A stretch of 64,000 bases of DNA from Alphaproteobacteria bacterium (GTDB lineage: Bacteria > Pseudomonadota > Alphaproteobacteria > Micropepsales > Micropepsaceae): positions 1-64,000 of the forward strand of contig CANIAL010000011.1 of assembly GCA_947465395.1 (NCBI GenBank), read 5' to 3'. Every line of letters starts with the position of its first letter. Position 1 is the stretch's first letter. Made by a program: the position numbers and the translations under genes. Below the pieces are notes generated by a model, which worked only from the letters and a program-made list of their open reading frames with translations, was not told the DNA's origin and ran no database searches. Positions 43,885-54,429 of this stretch are shown here, one piece after another.

Positions 43885-44781
43885 ATGGATTGGGACAAGC
43901 TTCGCATTTTCCACGCCGTGGCTTCGGCGGGCAGCTTCACCCATGCCGGGCAGATGCTCACCCTCAGCCAGTCGGCGGTGAGCCGCCAGATCAGCGCCCT
44001 GGAAGAAGAAATCTCGACGCCCCTGTTCCAGCGCCACGCCCGCGGCTTGACGCTGACCGATGAAGGCGAGCTTTTGTATACGGCGGCGGCAGATGTGCTG
44101 GCGCGGCTGGCGGCGGCGGAAGAATCCCTCAAGAACATCCATGACAGCCCGCGCGGGCCGCTGAAGATCACCACCAGCCATGGCATCGGCACCTATTGGC
44201 TGCTGCCGCGCCTGAAGGAGTTCCGCAAAGAATTTCCCGATGTAGAAGTGCATCTGGTGATGGACGATCGCGAGCTGGACCTGGCCCAGCGCGCCGCCGA
44301 CCTGGCCATCCGCATGCGCGCGCCGGTACAGGCCGACCTGATCCAGCGCAAGCTGTTCACGGTGCATTACCATATCTATGCCTCCAAGGCGTATCTGGCC
44401 GCCCATCCCGCGCCCGTTACCCTGGAAGATATCTGCAACCACACCATCATCGTCTATGGCGAGACGGCGGCGCCGGAAATACGCGACATCAACTGGCTGC
44501 TGGAATCCTACCGCAAGCATTACCAGCCCGGCTGCACCGGTAGCATTATCCGTATCAACAACATCACCGGCATTCTGCAGGCGGTTGAAGAAGGCCTGGG
44601 CATCGGCGTGGTGCCGGATTTCGTGGCAGCCCAGCATGACAATCTTGTGCAGGTGTTGCCGGACTTTCCGGTCCCCGGTTTTGACGTTTACCTAGTCTAT
44701 GCGGACGCACTGCGCCAATCCAAGCGGGTGGCGGCCTTCCGGGACTTCCTGGTTAAGGGTTCCAAGGACTGGCAGTACTAA
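43885..44781 (+). CDS. LysR-family transcriptional regulator
   Basis: 298 residues. The winged helix is at 1-60 (MDWDKLRIFHAVASAGSFTHAGQMLTLSQSAVSRQISALEEEIS), followed by the dimerisation helix and a periplasmic-binding-like effector domain from about 90 (GPLKITTSHGIGTYWLLPRLKEFRKEFPDVEVHLV). It lies directly behind trxB in the same direction rather than divergent from a target, so its target cannot be read from the arrangement. Redox or amino acid control is a guess. Confidence 0.9.
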   Translation: MDWDKLRIFHAVASAGSFTHAGQMLTLSQSAVSRQISALEEEISTPLFQRHARGLTLTDEGELLYTAAADVLARLAAAEESLKNIHDSPRGPLKITTSHGIGTYWLLPRLKEFRKEFPDVEVHLVMDDRELDLAQRAADLAIRMRAPVQADLIQRKLFTVHYHIYASKAYLAAHPAPVTLEDICNHTIIVYGETAAPEIRDINWLLESYRKHYQPGCTGSIIRINNITGILQAVEEGLGIGVVPDFVAAQHDNLVQVLPDFPVPGFDVYLVYADALRQSKRVAAFRDFLVKGSKDWQY

Positions 44782-44833
44782 ATTTCATAAATTTTGGCCT
44801 AGACTTGAAGCGTAATTAGCGTCTGCCCCCATT

Positions 44834-44862
44834 CTACCGGCGGTTGCCTTAACGGCCGGTAG
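44834..44862. terminator. Hairpin between convergent genes
   Basis: CTACCGGC (44834-44841) pairs with GCCGGTAG (44855-44862) around a 13-base loop. There is no T tract on either side, so its terminator strength is doubtful. It lies between the LysR gene and the convergent aminotransferase gene. Confidence 0.4.
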
Positions 44863-44886
44863 CCCGGAATTGCTAGGCGATCCGCG

Positions 44887-46272
<1,386 letters not shown>

Positions 46273-46458
46273 CTATGCCGCGGCAGCGTCACGGCGGTGG
46301 TGCGTCTGAAAATCGGCTGCAACGGCCAGGTGAAGGTCAGCGCGCCGGGTATCGTCAGCGCCGAGGACGCCAAGCTGGGGCAAGTGAAACAAGGCCGCGC
46401 CCAGCCGGCATCGGACCTCGGCGCGGCCTTTGAGCCACTCTGCGCGGGCGACATTTTG

Positions 46459-46617
46459 TTACATTTTTAACCCCCGGGGTGCTTTGCGATGAGGACCCAC
46501 AGGACCAATCTGGAGCTGGTCGGCATCCAAACAGCGCTCCACCAGACGGATATAGCCACGGGACGGTCGAAGCGGCTTTGGTGACCCTCCACGAGAGCCT
46601 CCAGTTCGGCTTTCCAT
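46459..46617 (-). CDS. Possible small basic protein
   Basis: 52 residues from ATG 46617, with AAAAGG just upstream. Composition is rich in Arg, Gly and Pro (GGSRGGSPKPLRPSRGY, then VERCLDADQLQIG). No family is recognised. An in-frame upstream ATG at 46689 would lengthen it to 76 residues. It may be chance coding in a GC-rich gap, and the call rests only on the start context. Confidence 0.25.
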   Translation of the reverse strand: MESRTGGSRGGSPKPLRPSRGYIRLVERCLDADQLQIGPVGPHRKAPRGLKM

Positions 46618-46711
46618 TACCTTTTCCGATTCGCTTTTGCAGTGGCATTTTAGGCTTATTTTCCTATGCCACACTCCACGTGGCGGCATACCAGCCCAGT
46701 AAATTGTCGTC

Positions 46712-46728
46712 CTGTAATGTTTTTACAG
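46712..46728. promoter_or_regulatory. Inverted repeat, candidate operator for the outer-membrane factor gene
   Basis: CTGTAA (46712-46717) and TTACAG (46723-46728) are perfect arms around TGTTT. About 40 bases to the left another imperfect repeat is present (TGCCAC ... GTGGCGGCA, 46665-46690). Efflux genes are often controlled by TetR or MarR proteins at such repeats. No regulator gene lies alongside, so the link is inferred. Confidence 0.35.
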
Positions 46729-46901
46729 CCAAACCAACAAAAAAAGCTGCCGCGCGACAAAGGTTTACACGCGCATGGCCTTGTCTGGGACCGCCTTCTG
46801 GCCATATTTGCACCCATTGCCCAACCGGGCAGACGGAGTGCCATTTCGAGGGGGCCTTTTCCCGTTTTTGAGGGGCTTTTTCAATTTTCAAGAGTGACCT
46901 A

Positions 46902-48341
46902 ATGAACCCTATTTTTCGTGGCCTTTCCGTTAGCCTTTTCGCCCTGACGGCGGCTGCCTGCACCACCCCCAATCCCCAGCCCCTTAGCCGCGACGGCGAT
47001 GTGCCGCCGGCCTTCACTGCGCCCATCGCGGACCAGTCGCCGATCTGGCCAGAAACCAACTGGTGGATCAATTTCCACGCAGATGAATTGCCAGCGCTGG
47101 AAGAAACCGCGCAGCGCGAAAACCTGGACCTGGCCGCCGCCGCCGCGCGCGTGATCCAGTCTGAGGCCAATGCCGGCGTCGCTTTCTCGGCGCTGCTGCC
47201 CACCGTTAATCTGCAGGGCGGCGCCACCCGCACTAGCACCCGCGCCACCACCCCTGGCGGCAGCAAAACCAGCAACCTTCTCACCGGCGGTTTGGCGGCC
47301 AGCTATGAAATAGATTTCTGGGGACTTTCCCAGGACAAGCTGCGCCAAGCCCGCGAAACCCTGCGCGCCTCGCGCTATGCCGCCGCCGTGGTCGGCCTGA
47401 CCACTTCGGCCAGCGTCGCCAACCAGTATTTCACCGTGCTGGCAGCCCGCGAACGCATCACCATCGCCCGCCAGAACATCGAAGCGGCCAAGCGAATCAT
47501 GGCCGTGACCCAGGCCAAAGTTTCCAACGGCGTCTCGTCCAACTTGGACCTAGCCCAACAGCAGGCCACTGTGGCCCAGCAGGAAGCGCGCGTGCCGCTG
47601 TTAATCGAACAGGAACGCGAAGCGCGCTATGCGCTGGCGATCCTGTTGGGCCGCGCGCCGGAAGGCTTTGACGTCAACGCCCAGAATTTGCACGGCGTGA
47701 TTTCCCCCGCCATGAAGCCGGGCCTACCCAGCGCGGTTTTGGAACGCCGCCCCGACGTGGCCCAGGCCGAAGCGCAATTGTTCGCCGCCCATGCCAATCT
47801 TGATGCGGCGCGCGCCGCCTTCTTCCCGCATCTGGGCCTGACCGGTTCTGGCAGCTATGCCTCCGCCGCGGTGGGTAGCCTGATCAACCCGGCGACCCTA
47901 GCCTGGAGCGTGGGCGCCACCCTGCTGCAGTCAGTGTTTGATGGCGGCCGCCTATCGTCACAGGACGATCTGGCCAAGGCGCAGCAGACCGAGCTGGTAG
48001 CCAACTATCGCAAGGTCGTGTTCAGCGCCTTCAACGACGTAGAAAACGCGCTGGGCCAGACCCGCGCCTTCAGCGACCAGATCGTCTCGCTCACCGAACA
48101 GGTGCGCGCTTCCACCGAAGCCTTCCGCATCGCCGAGCTGCAATATCGCGAAGGCACGATTGACATCCTCTCGCTGCTGCAGACCCAGCAGAGCCTGTTC
48201 ACCGCCGAGGATAGTTTGGTACAGGCCAAGCTGTCGCGCCTCAGCGCCAATGTCAGCCTCTACCGCGCCCTGGGCGGCGGCTGGACGCAGACCGGCGCCG
48301 ATGAGGCGTATGAGCCGCAGCTTGACTGGTGGCCGCTTTAA
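46902..48341 (+). CDS. RND efflux outer-membrane factor (NodT/OprM family lipoprotein)
   Basis: 479 residues. A lipoprotein signal ends at the lipobox LTAAAC (Cys about 20). The mature chain has the two-repeat outer-membrane efflux pattern: WWINFHADELPALEETAQRENLDLAAAAARVIQSEANAGVAFSALLPTVNLQGGATR in the first half and VLERRPDVAQAEAQLFAAHANLDAARAAFFPHLGLTGSGSYAS in the second. It should form a TolC-like trimeric channel. Unusually no membrane fusion protein or RND pump gene lies next to it, so it must pair with components encoded elsewhere. Confidence 0.9.
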   Translation: MNPIFRGLSVSLFALTAAACTTPNPQPLSRDGDVPPAFTAPIADQSPIWPETNWWINFHADELPALEETAQRENLDLAAAAARVIQSEANAGVAFSALLPTVNLQGGATRTSTRATTPGGSKTSNLLTGGLAASYEIDFWGLSQDKLRQARETLRASRYAAAVVGLTTSASVANQYFTVLAARERITIARQNIEAAKRIMAVTQAKVSNGVSSNLDLAQQQATVAQQEARVPLLIEQEREARYALAILLGRAPEGFDVNAQNLHGVISPAMKPGLPSAVLERRPDVAQAEAQLFAAHANLDAARAAFFPHLGLTGSGSYASAAVGSLINPATLAWSVGATLLQSVFDGGRLSSQDDLAKAQQTELVANYRKVVFSAFNDVENALGQTRAFSDQIVSLTEQVRASTEAFRIAELQYREGTIDILSLLQTQQSLFTAEDSLVQAKLSRLSANVSLYRALGGGWTQTGADEAYEPQLDWWPL

Positions 48342-48370
48342 TCTGACACCCTCCGGCCTTCACAGCTTTG

Positions 48371-48406
48371 CAAAACGCCGCGCCTCTTTCGGGGAGCGGC
48401 GTTTTG
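48371..48406 (+). terminator. Stem-loop terminator after the outer-membrane factor gene
   Basis: CAAAACGCCGC (48371-48381) pairs perfectly with GCGGCGTTTTG (48396-48406), an 11-base stem with a 14-base loop. The U-rich part is within the 3' arm. It lies 30 bases after the stop codon. Confidence 0.65.
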
Positions 48407-48461
48407 CGTTGCTGCGGTCAGCTCCAACTTCAGGCGCGTTGTGCAAAGGGAGGGACGAACT

Positions 48462-48611
48462 TCAATGTCCAGAACCGCGCCGGCTAACAGAGCTGCGAAG
48501 GACACCCGGCGCCATAGCCGCCGCCAGCGCTGCTTCCAGATCCGAGACTTGGATCACCTGCAAGCGCGAAGGCTGGAAATCCTTGTAATTCAGCTGCGCC
48601 TTGGCAATCTC
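48462..48611 (-). pseudogene. Truncated coding remnant, C-terminal fragment of unknown gene
   Basis: In one minus frame 49 codons read through between stops, giving KAQLNYKDFQPSRLQVIQVS and DLEAALAAAMAPGVLRSSVS before TGA at 48462-48464. The amino acid pattern and GC-rich third positions look like genuine coding sequence. There is no start codon context, and the reading frame is cut off at 48612 just where AT-rich DNA begins. I do not recognise the family. It is best read as the surviving 3' end of a core gene broken by insertion or deletion. Confidence 0.35.
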
Positions 48612-48699
48612 TCATGGAGAAATGATGCTCCAAGGTAACCAGAAACAAGCTTAGCTGCGCGATGATCTAACATATTGAAGTAAATGTGTTATTTTAGAA

Positions 48700-50637
48700 C
48701 TAGCTCGTCTTCTTGTTGCGTATCAGATCATCCACAACGCCGGGATCCGCAAGCGTGGAAATGTCGCCCAGGTTCTTATAATCGCCTTCAGCAATCTTGC
48801 GGAGGATGCGGCGCATGATTTTTCCCGAGCGTGTCTTGGGTAGGCTCGGCGAAAACTGGATTACATCAGGCTTGGCGATAGGACCAATCTCGCTGCCAAC
48901 GAATTTACGCAGCTCTTCTACCAAAGCGTCGCTTACTGTCACCCCTGTCTTGAGCGTAACATAGGCGTAGATGCCCTGGCCCTTAATCTCATGGGGATAG
49001 CCAACCACGGCGGCTTCAGCCACATTCGCGTTACCCACTAGGGCGCTTTCTATCTCGGCAGTACCAAGGCGGTGGCCGGAGACATTGATGACATCATCAA
49101 CGCGACCGGTGATCCAATAGTATCCATCCTCATCGCGCCGACAGCCATCCCCAGTAAAGTACTTTCCAGGATAGGTAGTAAAATAGGCGTCTATAAAGCG
49201 CTGGTGATCACCATAAACCGTTCTCATTTGGCCGGGCCAACTGGTAGCTAAGCAAAGATTACCAGTGGCAGGGCCCTCAAGAACTTTACCATCAGCATCT
49301 ACAATCTGAGGATTAATTCCGAAAAGGGGCTTAGACGCAGAGCCCGGCTTCAGGGGTGTCGCGCCAGGTAGGGGCGATATAAGTATCCCTCCAGTTTCTG
49401 TTTGCCACCAAGTGTCAACAATGGGGCAACGACCATCGCCTACGACACGATGGTACCAGAGCCAAGCTTCCGGATTGATAGGCTCGCCAACGCTACCAAG
49501 AAGTCTCAAAGACGAACGACTAGTTGATTTTACCGGTTGGTCCCCCTCCCGCATCAAGGCACGAATAGCCGTTGGAGCGGTGTAGAATATATTAACCTGA
49601 TGCTTATCAATAACCTCCCAGAACCGGGAGGGTGTTGGGTAATTCGGTACACCCTCAAACATGAGAGTTGTCGCGCCATTAGCTAAGGGCCCATAGATTA
49701 TATAGCTATGCCCAGTTATCCAGCCAACGTCTGCAGTGCACCAATAAATGTCTCCATCATGGTAATCAAAAACATATTGATGCGTAGAGGCAGCGTACAG
49801 CAGATAGCCTGCTGAAGTATGAAGGACGCCCTTTGGTTTCCCCGTTGAACCAGAAGTATAAAGTATAAAGAGAGGGTCTTCTGCGTTCATTGCCTCAGGG
49901 GGGCAATCAGGTGAAACTTTTGCCGCTTCATCATGGAGCCAATAATCTCGCCCTTCGTGCATAATGATTGGTGCACCAGTGTGCCTAACTACAATCACAT
50001 CTGTGACGCACGGGGCCTTCTTAAGAGCTGCGTCAGTGTTTTCCTTTAGTGGGATAGACTTGCCAGCGCGGACGCCAGCGTCAGCAGTAATAACGAGCCT
50101 TGAAGTGCAGTCATTAATACGACCAGCGAGACTTTCTGGAGAAAAGCCACCAAATACAACCGAGTGAACTGCTCCAATCCTTGCACATGCAAGCATTGCG
50201 TAGGCTGCCTCAGGGATCATAGGCAAATAGATAGTAACCCTATCGCCCTTTTGTACTCCGCGACTTTTTAGAACATTAGCAAAGATACAAACATTGGAAT
50301 GAAGCTCATTATAAGAAATGTTTTTACTTAAAGAGGGGTCATCCCCCTCCCAAATTATAGCTGTTTGATTCCCGCGTTTGGCCAGATGCCTATCAATGCA
50401 ATTAGAAGTTACATTGAGTTGACCGTCTTCGAACCAGCGAACAAACAGGTTGTCTTTATTAAAAGAGACGTCACTAACTTTTGTAAATTGCGTTATCCAA
50501 TCAAGTCTATTGGCCTCAACCTTCCAAAAATCATCCGGGTCCTGAAGGGAGCGCTTATATTTTTCATCATATTGAGATGCATTAATTAAGGCTTTAGCGG
50601 ACCATTCGTCAGGAACGGGAATTCTTTGATCAGACAT
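48700..50637 (-). CDS. acsA: Acetyl-CoA synthetase
   Basis: 645 residues, the normal length. The adenylate-forming signature [15 protein letters not shown] is present, [16 protein letters not shown] follows, and the catalytic Lys606 lies in TRSGKIMRR, the usual site of regulatory acetylation. AcsA converts acetate, ATP and CoA to acetyl-CoA in the cytoplasm. The 5' part of the gene is very AT-rich (18 of 60 GC at 50281-50340), while the 3' part is near 58% (48961-49020). The gene is intact and lies on the same strand as the rest of the AT-rich block. Confidence 0.95.
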   Translation of the reverse strand: MSDQRIPVPDEWSAKALINASQYDEKYKRSLQDPDDFWKVEANRLDWITQFTKVSDVSFNKDNLFVRWFEDGQLNVTSNCIDRHLAKRGNQTAIIWEGDDPSLSKNISYNELHSNVCIFANVLKSRGVQKGDRVTIYLPMIPEAAYAMLACARIGAVHSVVFGGFSPESLAGRINDCTSRLVITADAGVRAGKSIPLKENTDAALKKAPCVTDVIVVRHTGAPIIMHEGRDYWLHDEAAKVSPDCPPEAMNAEDPLFILYTSGSTGKPKGVLHTSAGYLLYAASTHQYVFDYHDGDIYWCTADVGWITGHSYIIYGPLANGATTLMFEGVPNYPTPSRFWEVIDKHQVNIFYTAPTAIRALMREGDQPVKSTSRSSLRLLGSVGEPINPEAWLWYHRVVGDGRCPIVDTWWQTETGGILISPLPGATPLKPGSASKPLFGINPQIVDADGKVLEGPATGNLCLATSWPGQMRTVYGDHQRFIDAYFTTYPGKYFTGDGCRRDEDGYYWITGRVDDVINVSGHRLGTAEIESALVGNANVAEAAVVGYPHEIKGQGIYAYVTLKTGVTVSDALVEELRKFVGSEIGPIAKPDVIQFSPSLPKTRSGKIMRRILRKIAEGDYKNLGDISTLADPGVVDDLIRNKKTS

Positions 50638-50705
50638 GAACTATTCCAGATGCTAAACCGCAGAATTACGATTTTTTAGTACTAAATAAGTAAGGGAATT
50701 TTGAT

Positions 50706-50744
50706 CAAAAAAAAAGGGCGCGATAGGGATGACCCATCGCGCCC
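50706..50744 (-). terminator. Rho-independent terminator of the TonB-dependent receptor gene
   Basis: GGGCGCGAT (50716-50724) pairs with ATCGCGCCC (50736-50744) around an 11-base loop. Nine A residues on the left flank (50707-50715) give a U9 tract on the minus strand. It lies 15 bases after the receptor stop codon. Confidence 0.9.
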
Positions 50745-50758
50745 CAATTATGTAGATG

Positions 50759-53734
50759 TTAGAGCTTCTGCTGCAGTGTGAAGAGGAAGCTACGTCCCAT
50801 AACTGGATACACAGCTGCATTTGTTGTGTGGTGGTTGCGTCCGACCTGATTTGGGAGCCTGTCAAAGACGTTGGTTACATTAACTGACAGTCGTGTTCCC
50901 GTACTCGGCAAAGCATATGAAATGGAAGGGTTGAAGTAATTAGCAACACCAGACACAGGATTAGTTGTCGTGCGACTGGTTATGAATGCGGCATCTCTCA
51001 AATCACTAATAACGCGCCACTGCATACCTAGACTGAAGCCAGATGGGTGGTTCCATGTAATGTTTGTACTTGCCTGATATTTCGGGAACGGGCCAGTACC
51101 TTGAGACGTCTGGGCATATTGGAGCCAAGGAGAGTCCACGAATATTCTCGACTTATATCCGTTAAGATAGTTACCAAATGTGGAAAAAGTAAAGATACCC
51201 GCATCCGGAGTTCCAGTAATTTCTCCAAGGTCGGTTGCCCAATTTGCCTGAACATCAACACCGCTAGTTTTTAGGCCACCCGTATTGGCAAAGGGAGTTC
51301 TAACATTAACCATCGCACCATTGGTACCACGGTTTAGATACGAACAATATTTATTGTTCGGATCGTAAGTTGGGTTCATGCCCGAGATAATGTTGTAGCA
51401 ATTGTCAACCAATGTATTGAAGTCTAGTGCTGAAATGGCATCCCTGAGGCCAATCCTATAGCCGTCGAATGAGACAGATGCGTCACGCAACCAGGGCGTA
51501 TCAAATTCCGGCTGATAAACGACGCCCATTGTAACGGTTTCGCTGGTTTCCTCTTTCAGGTTTTGGTTACCAGAAGAAATTGACGGCACTTGGAAATCGT
51601 TTGTCGTATAAGCCGCATAGGTTGCAGCGGACATTCCCTGGGCCTGACAGATCCCCGAGTACAGGGCCCGCGACGTCGCTGATACGCGAATATCGCATGG
51701 ATCTCCGCCGGGATTTGCAGTGGTGGCAGTCCTGTTTGCATAATACGTGGCGTTTCCGGCAAAGAGCTCGTTAACAGAAGGTGCGCGAGCGGCTTTTTCA
51801 TAGCCAGCGCGAACTCTCAATCCACCAGCAATTCCCCAATCGATGTCGCCTTTATAGGTATTGCTCATTCCCGTTAACTTATAAATTGAATTTCGCGCTG
51901 CGATGTCCAAATTCAAGGATTTAACGAAAGGCAAATCCTTAAGGAGCGGAATTAAAGCCTCACCGTAAAGTTCTCGCACGGGCGAGGCGCCCTTCGTCTT
52001 AGACTGAGGATTAAAGGTGAAGGGGTCGCCTTCTTGCACAGCCTTGTCTGGATCATAGCTGAACGCCACTCTCCTATAACCAGCACCAACTGCATACTGT
52101 ACGTCGCCTGCTGGCAGGGTAAATGCAGTTCCCTGGAGCCCTGCGTTAATAGTGTCCTGCGTAAGTGCGGTTCTGTTTGCAAATATAGGGGCCATATAAT
52201 TTTTGCAGGCATCAGATGATGTGTAATTACCAAACGGATTAAATCCACCCGCGCAGAGCGAGGCACCCCCGTCAGCAGCATTCAGCATCGCCTGCGTGCG
52301 TGATAAACTCACGCCGCCAGTGCTTGAATATGTTGTGAGCGTCTGCCCGTGGGTTGCATTGATGTCCCATGTTATTGACTTACCGAGAGACCCATTCACT
52401 CCCGCAGTCATCTGATAAATGTTATTTGCATTGGTTGCATCACGAAAGCCACCAGAAAATGTGAACCTCTTATTAATAGAAACCACGCCCGTCGGATTTG
52501 CCCGGGATGCCAGCAAGGCGGCGAAACCGGGATCGCGAACCAATTCAGCCTGAAGGAAGGGGTTTGTGAATGGCACAGTTGGAATTTGCGTGGCACTCGT
52601 AACTGTTCCGTCACTTTCAACCATTGAATTATAGTTTGTGTAGAACGCCTGTCCGTAAAAATTTACGGTAGGTGTTAACGCATACTGAAGCTTCGCAAAG
52701 GTGCTCCAACGCTCCAATGGGTTTTGCGTACCGCGCCAAGGATATGAACGGTTACCGACCGCTGAACCGGTAGTATCAAGAAGGGAGCGGCCCTGAGCAT
52801 CCAAAACGGGCTTGAGGTTATAAACACTTGTTACACCAGTAATACTATTAATGGGGAACAACGTTCCATCATTATTCCAACCATATTGCTGACTTGAGGC
52901 TGTCACTTTGCCGGCAGCGGCACCAAAGGGTGCAAAATAAGCATTTACCGCAGCCTGCGATGGAAGGTTGGGAACTTTGTCTGCAGTAGGTTGCCACGTG
53001 CCTGTAACCAATGGCGTCACACCCGAAGTGCTCGCCATAAGCCACGGAATAGATGAAGCCTGAACCTTGATCCGCTTTGTATATTCGACGGCGAAAGTGA
53101 TGTTACCCTTACCGTCAGCTGAATTCATTCCGCCAACTGCATTTACGTCCCACTGAGGACCGCCATAAAACTGGGTGGTGCCAAAAGATGACGTAACCGT
53201 CATCCCATCGGCAGCCTTTTTGGTTTTGAAGTTAACAACACCTGAGATGGCGTCAGAACCATACACCGCCGATGCGCCGCCGGTAATAACTTCGATATTT
53301 TGTACTATGCCTGAAGGCAGCTGATTTATATCGACTGTACCGTCAGAGTTTGAAGGCATAATCCGGCGGCCATCCAATAGCACCAAATTGCGCTGCGCCC
53401 CCAAACCTCGCAAGCTAACATTTGCCTGTCCGCTGCCGCCAATAAAGGCGCTAGAACCGGCCGTCGCAAAAGAAAACTGGGGCATTTCCCGAAGGCCCTG
53501 TTCCAATGCTAGCTGTCCGCTATTCTTAAGAGCATTGGTGTCGACGGTGACGATCGGGGTAGCTGTGTTGTAATCTTGGCGGGAAATCAAAGAACCAGTA
53601 ACCGTCACTGATTCCATGGCCGGCGTACCGGATCCTTGCGCATGCGCCGAGGCTACAGAAAGCATTGGCAAAACTGCGCCAGACAGCAGCAAACGACTAA
53701 GTGACTTTGGCAAAATCCTAGCAACTGATTGCAT
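50759..53734 (-). CDS. TonB-dependent receptor (large, amino-acid/peptide-type)
   Basis: 991 residues from ATG 53734, with GGGGAATAAA upstream. Signal peptide ends ASAHAQ. A plug domain follows: a TonB-box-like ESVTVTGSLISR, then DYNTATPIVTVDTNALKNSGQ, VSLRGLGAQRNLVLLDGRR and IEVITGGASAVYGSDAISGVVNFKTK. The barrel fills the rest and ends in a terminal Phe-rich strand (MGRSFLFTLQQKL). The start SRQDYNTATP is typical of large receptors for peptides and other organic ligands rather than siderophores. A 15-base poly-G lies upstream on this strand. The terminator follows directly. Confidence 0.93.
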   Translation of the reverse strand: MQSVARILPKSLSRLLLSGAVLPMLSVASAHAQGSGTPAMESVTVTGSLISRQDYNTATPIVTVDTNALKNSGQLALEQGLREMPQFSFATAGSSAFIGGSGQANVSLRGLGAQRNLVLLDGRRIMPSNSDGTVDINQLPSGIVQNIEVITGGASAVYGSDAISGVVNFKTKKAADGMTVTSSFGTTQFYGGPQWDVNAVGGMNSADGKGNITFAVEYTKRIKVQASSIPWLMASTSGVTPLVTGTWQPTADKVPNLPSQAAVNAYFAPFGAAAGKVTASSQQYGWNNDGTLFPINSITGVTSVYNLKPVLDAQGRSLLDTTGSAVGNRSYPWRGTQNPLERWSTFAKLQYALTPTVNFYGQAFYTNYNSMVESDGTVTSATQIPTVPFTNPFLQAELVRDPGFAALLASRANPTGVVSINKRFTFSGGFRDATNANNIYQMTAGVNGSLGKSITWDINATHGQTLTTYSSTGGVSLSRTQAMLNAADGGASLCAGGFNPFGNYTSSDACKNYMAPIFANRTALTQDTINAGLQGTAFTLPAGDVQYAVGAGYRRVAFSYDPDKAVQEGDPFTFNPQSKTKGASPVRELYGEALIPLLKDLPFVKSLNLDIAARNSIYKLTGMSNTYKGDIDWGIAGGLRVRAGYEKAARAPSVNELFAGNATYYANRTATTANPGGDPCDIRVSATSRALYSGICQAQGMSAATYAAYTTNDFQVPSISSGNQNLKEETSETVTMGVVYQPEFDTPWLRDASVSFDGYRIGLRDAISALDFNTLVDNCYNIISGMNPTYDPNNKYCSYLNRGTNGAMVNVRTPFANTGGLKTSGVDVQANWATDLGEITGTPDAGIFTFSTFGNYLNGYKSRIFVDSPWLQYAQTSQGTGPFPKYQASTNITWNHPSGFSLGMQWRVISDLRDAAFITSRTTTNPVSGVANYFNPSISYALPSTGTRLSVNVTNVFDRLPNQVGRNHHTTNAAVYPVMGRSFLFTLQQKL

Positions 53735-53946
53735 TTTATTCCCCGTTTCTCGTAGGTTTGAAAAAATCACAAGTTCGTTACAAAATCGAAATTATAAATT
53801 TATACCTTTATCCTACGGCATTTTTCCCATGTCACAAACCCCCTTACCTCCGCTTAATTAGTCGTATGTGACTTTTTAACAACAAGCATTATGCCTAGGG
53901 AAAACCCCTTGGAAGAACTAGATTTTTTTCCAGAACAATCATTAAG

Positions 53947-53961
53947 CCCCCCCCCCCCCCC
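53947..53961. repeat. 15-base poly-C (poly-G on the minus strand) tract
   Basis: Fifteen consecutive C residues lie 213 bases before the receptor start codon. In an AT-rich region such a tract is not expected by chance. Homopolymeric G/C tracts upstream of outer-membrane receptor genes in other bacteria change length by slipped-strand mispairing and alter expression. The length shown could also be affected by sequencing. Confidence 0.9.
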
Positions 53962-54011
53962 TGTGAACAAAACTTCCTGTTGCCTGTCCGGCCAGAGAGT
54001 TTGGCACTAAA

Positions 54012-54041
54012 AAGCCCCAACGGGATTAGGCGTCAGGGCTC
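54012..54041 (-). terminator. Terminator of the H-NS-like gene
   Basis: On the minus strand AGCCC (54040-54036) and GGGGCT (54018-54013) form the base of an imperfect stem with internal wobble pairs (GACG/CGTT), followed by TTTTTAG. It lies about 40 bases after the stop codon. Confidence 0.55.
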
Positions 54042-54078
54042 TTATTTAATTAGTGTTTTAAGCTAAAGGGGCGAAAGC

Positions 54079-54429
54079 TTACTCCACAGCGAACGTCGAG
54101 CGGTTTTGACCAGCCTTTTCAGCAGCCTGGATCCACAGGGGCGCGCGTCCGCGTCCGGTCCACTTATTTCCTTTAGTGTCCTTAAATTTTACAGGGACTT
54201 TCTTCCCTTTTAACTTGCTGACACGCTTGGCTCTCTTAGCGCCCTTAGCAGTGCGACTAGGCTTACCTGAAAAAGCGTGCCTCAGGTCAGCAAGTGTCAA
54301 CTTGTGCTTCTTAATCAGTGCTACGGCTTTATCGAGACCGGGCTTAGCCTTAGCCTCAAGCGCTACCGCTTTCTTCTGAAGAACTGCAATTTGGGCCTGA
54401 ATGGTTTGCAGGGAAATGGTGCGGGGCAT
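54079..54429 (-). CDS. H-NS-like (HvrA-type) nucleoid protein
   Basis: 116 residues from ATG 54429, with GGAGA seven bases upstream. The N-terminal half is a helical oligomerisation region (LQTIQAQIAVLQKKAVALEAKAK). The linker is very Lys/Arg-rich (GKPSRTAKGAKRAKRVSKLKG). The C-terminal DNA-binding motif is VKFKDTKGNKWTGRGRAPLWIQ, the alphaproteobacterial version of the H-NS AT-hook-like loop. Such proteins bind AT-rich DNA and silence foreign genes. It lies in the middle of the AT-rich block and could keep this block under control. Confidence 0.85.
   Translation of the reverse strand: MPRTISLQTIQAQIAVLQKKAVALEAKAKPGLDKAVALIKKHKLTLADLRHAFSGKPSRTAKGAKRAKRVSKLKGKKVPVKFKDTKGNKWTGRGRAPLWIQAAEKAGQNRSTFAVE

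Larger units (their letters stand above)
48342..48699. other. Intergenic junction between GC-rich core and AT-rich block
   Basis: 358 bases. The left part holds the terminator of the outer-membrane factor gene; the middle (48462-48611) holds a decayed minus-strand coding stretch, listed separately. From about 48615 the composition becomes AT-rich up to the acsA stop. No promoter or RNA is recognised. This looks like the edge of an inserted block. Confidence 0.45.
53735..54078. other. AT-rich promoter region of the TonB-dependent receptor
   Basis: 344 bases between the H-NS-like gene and the receptor. It contains the terminator of the H-NS-like gene (54012-54041), the homopolymeric tract (53947-53961), an imperfect palindrome CCTAGGG-AAAA-CCCCTTGG at 53892-53910, and several AT-rich boxes near 53780-53810 that could be -10 elements. 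No ORF is seen. I do not place the start site of transcription. Confidence 0.45.
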
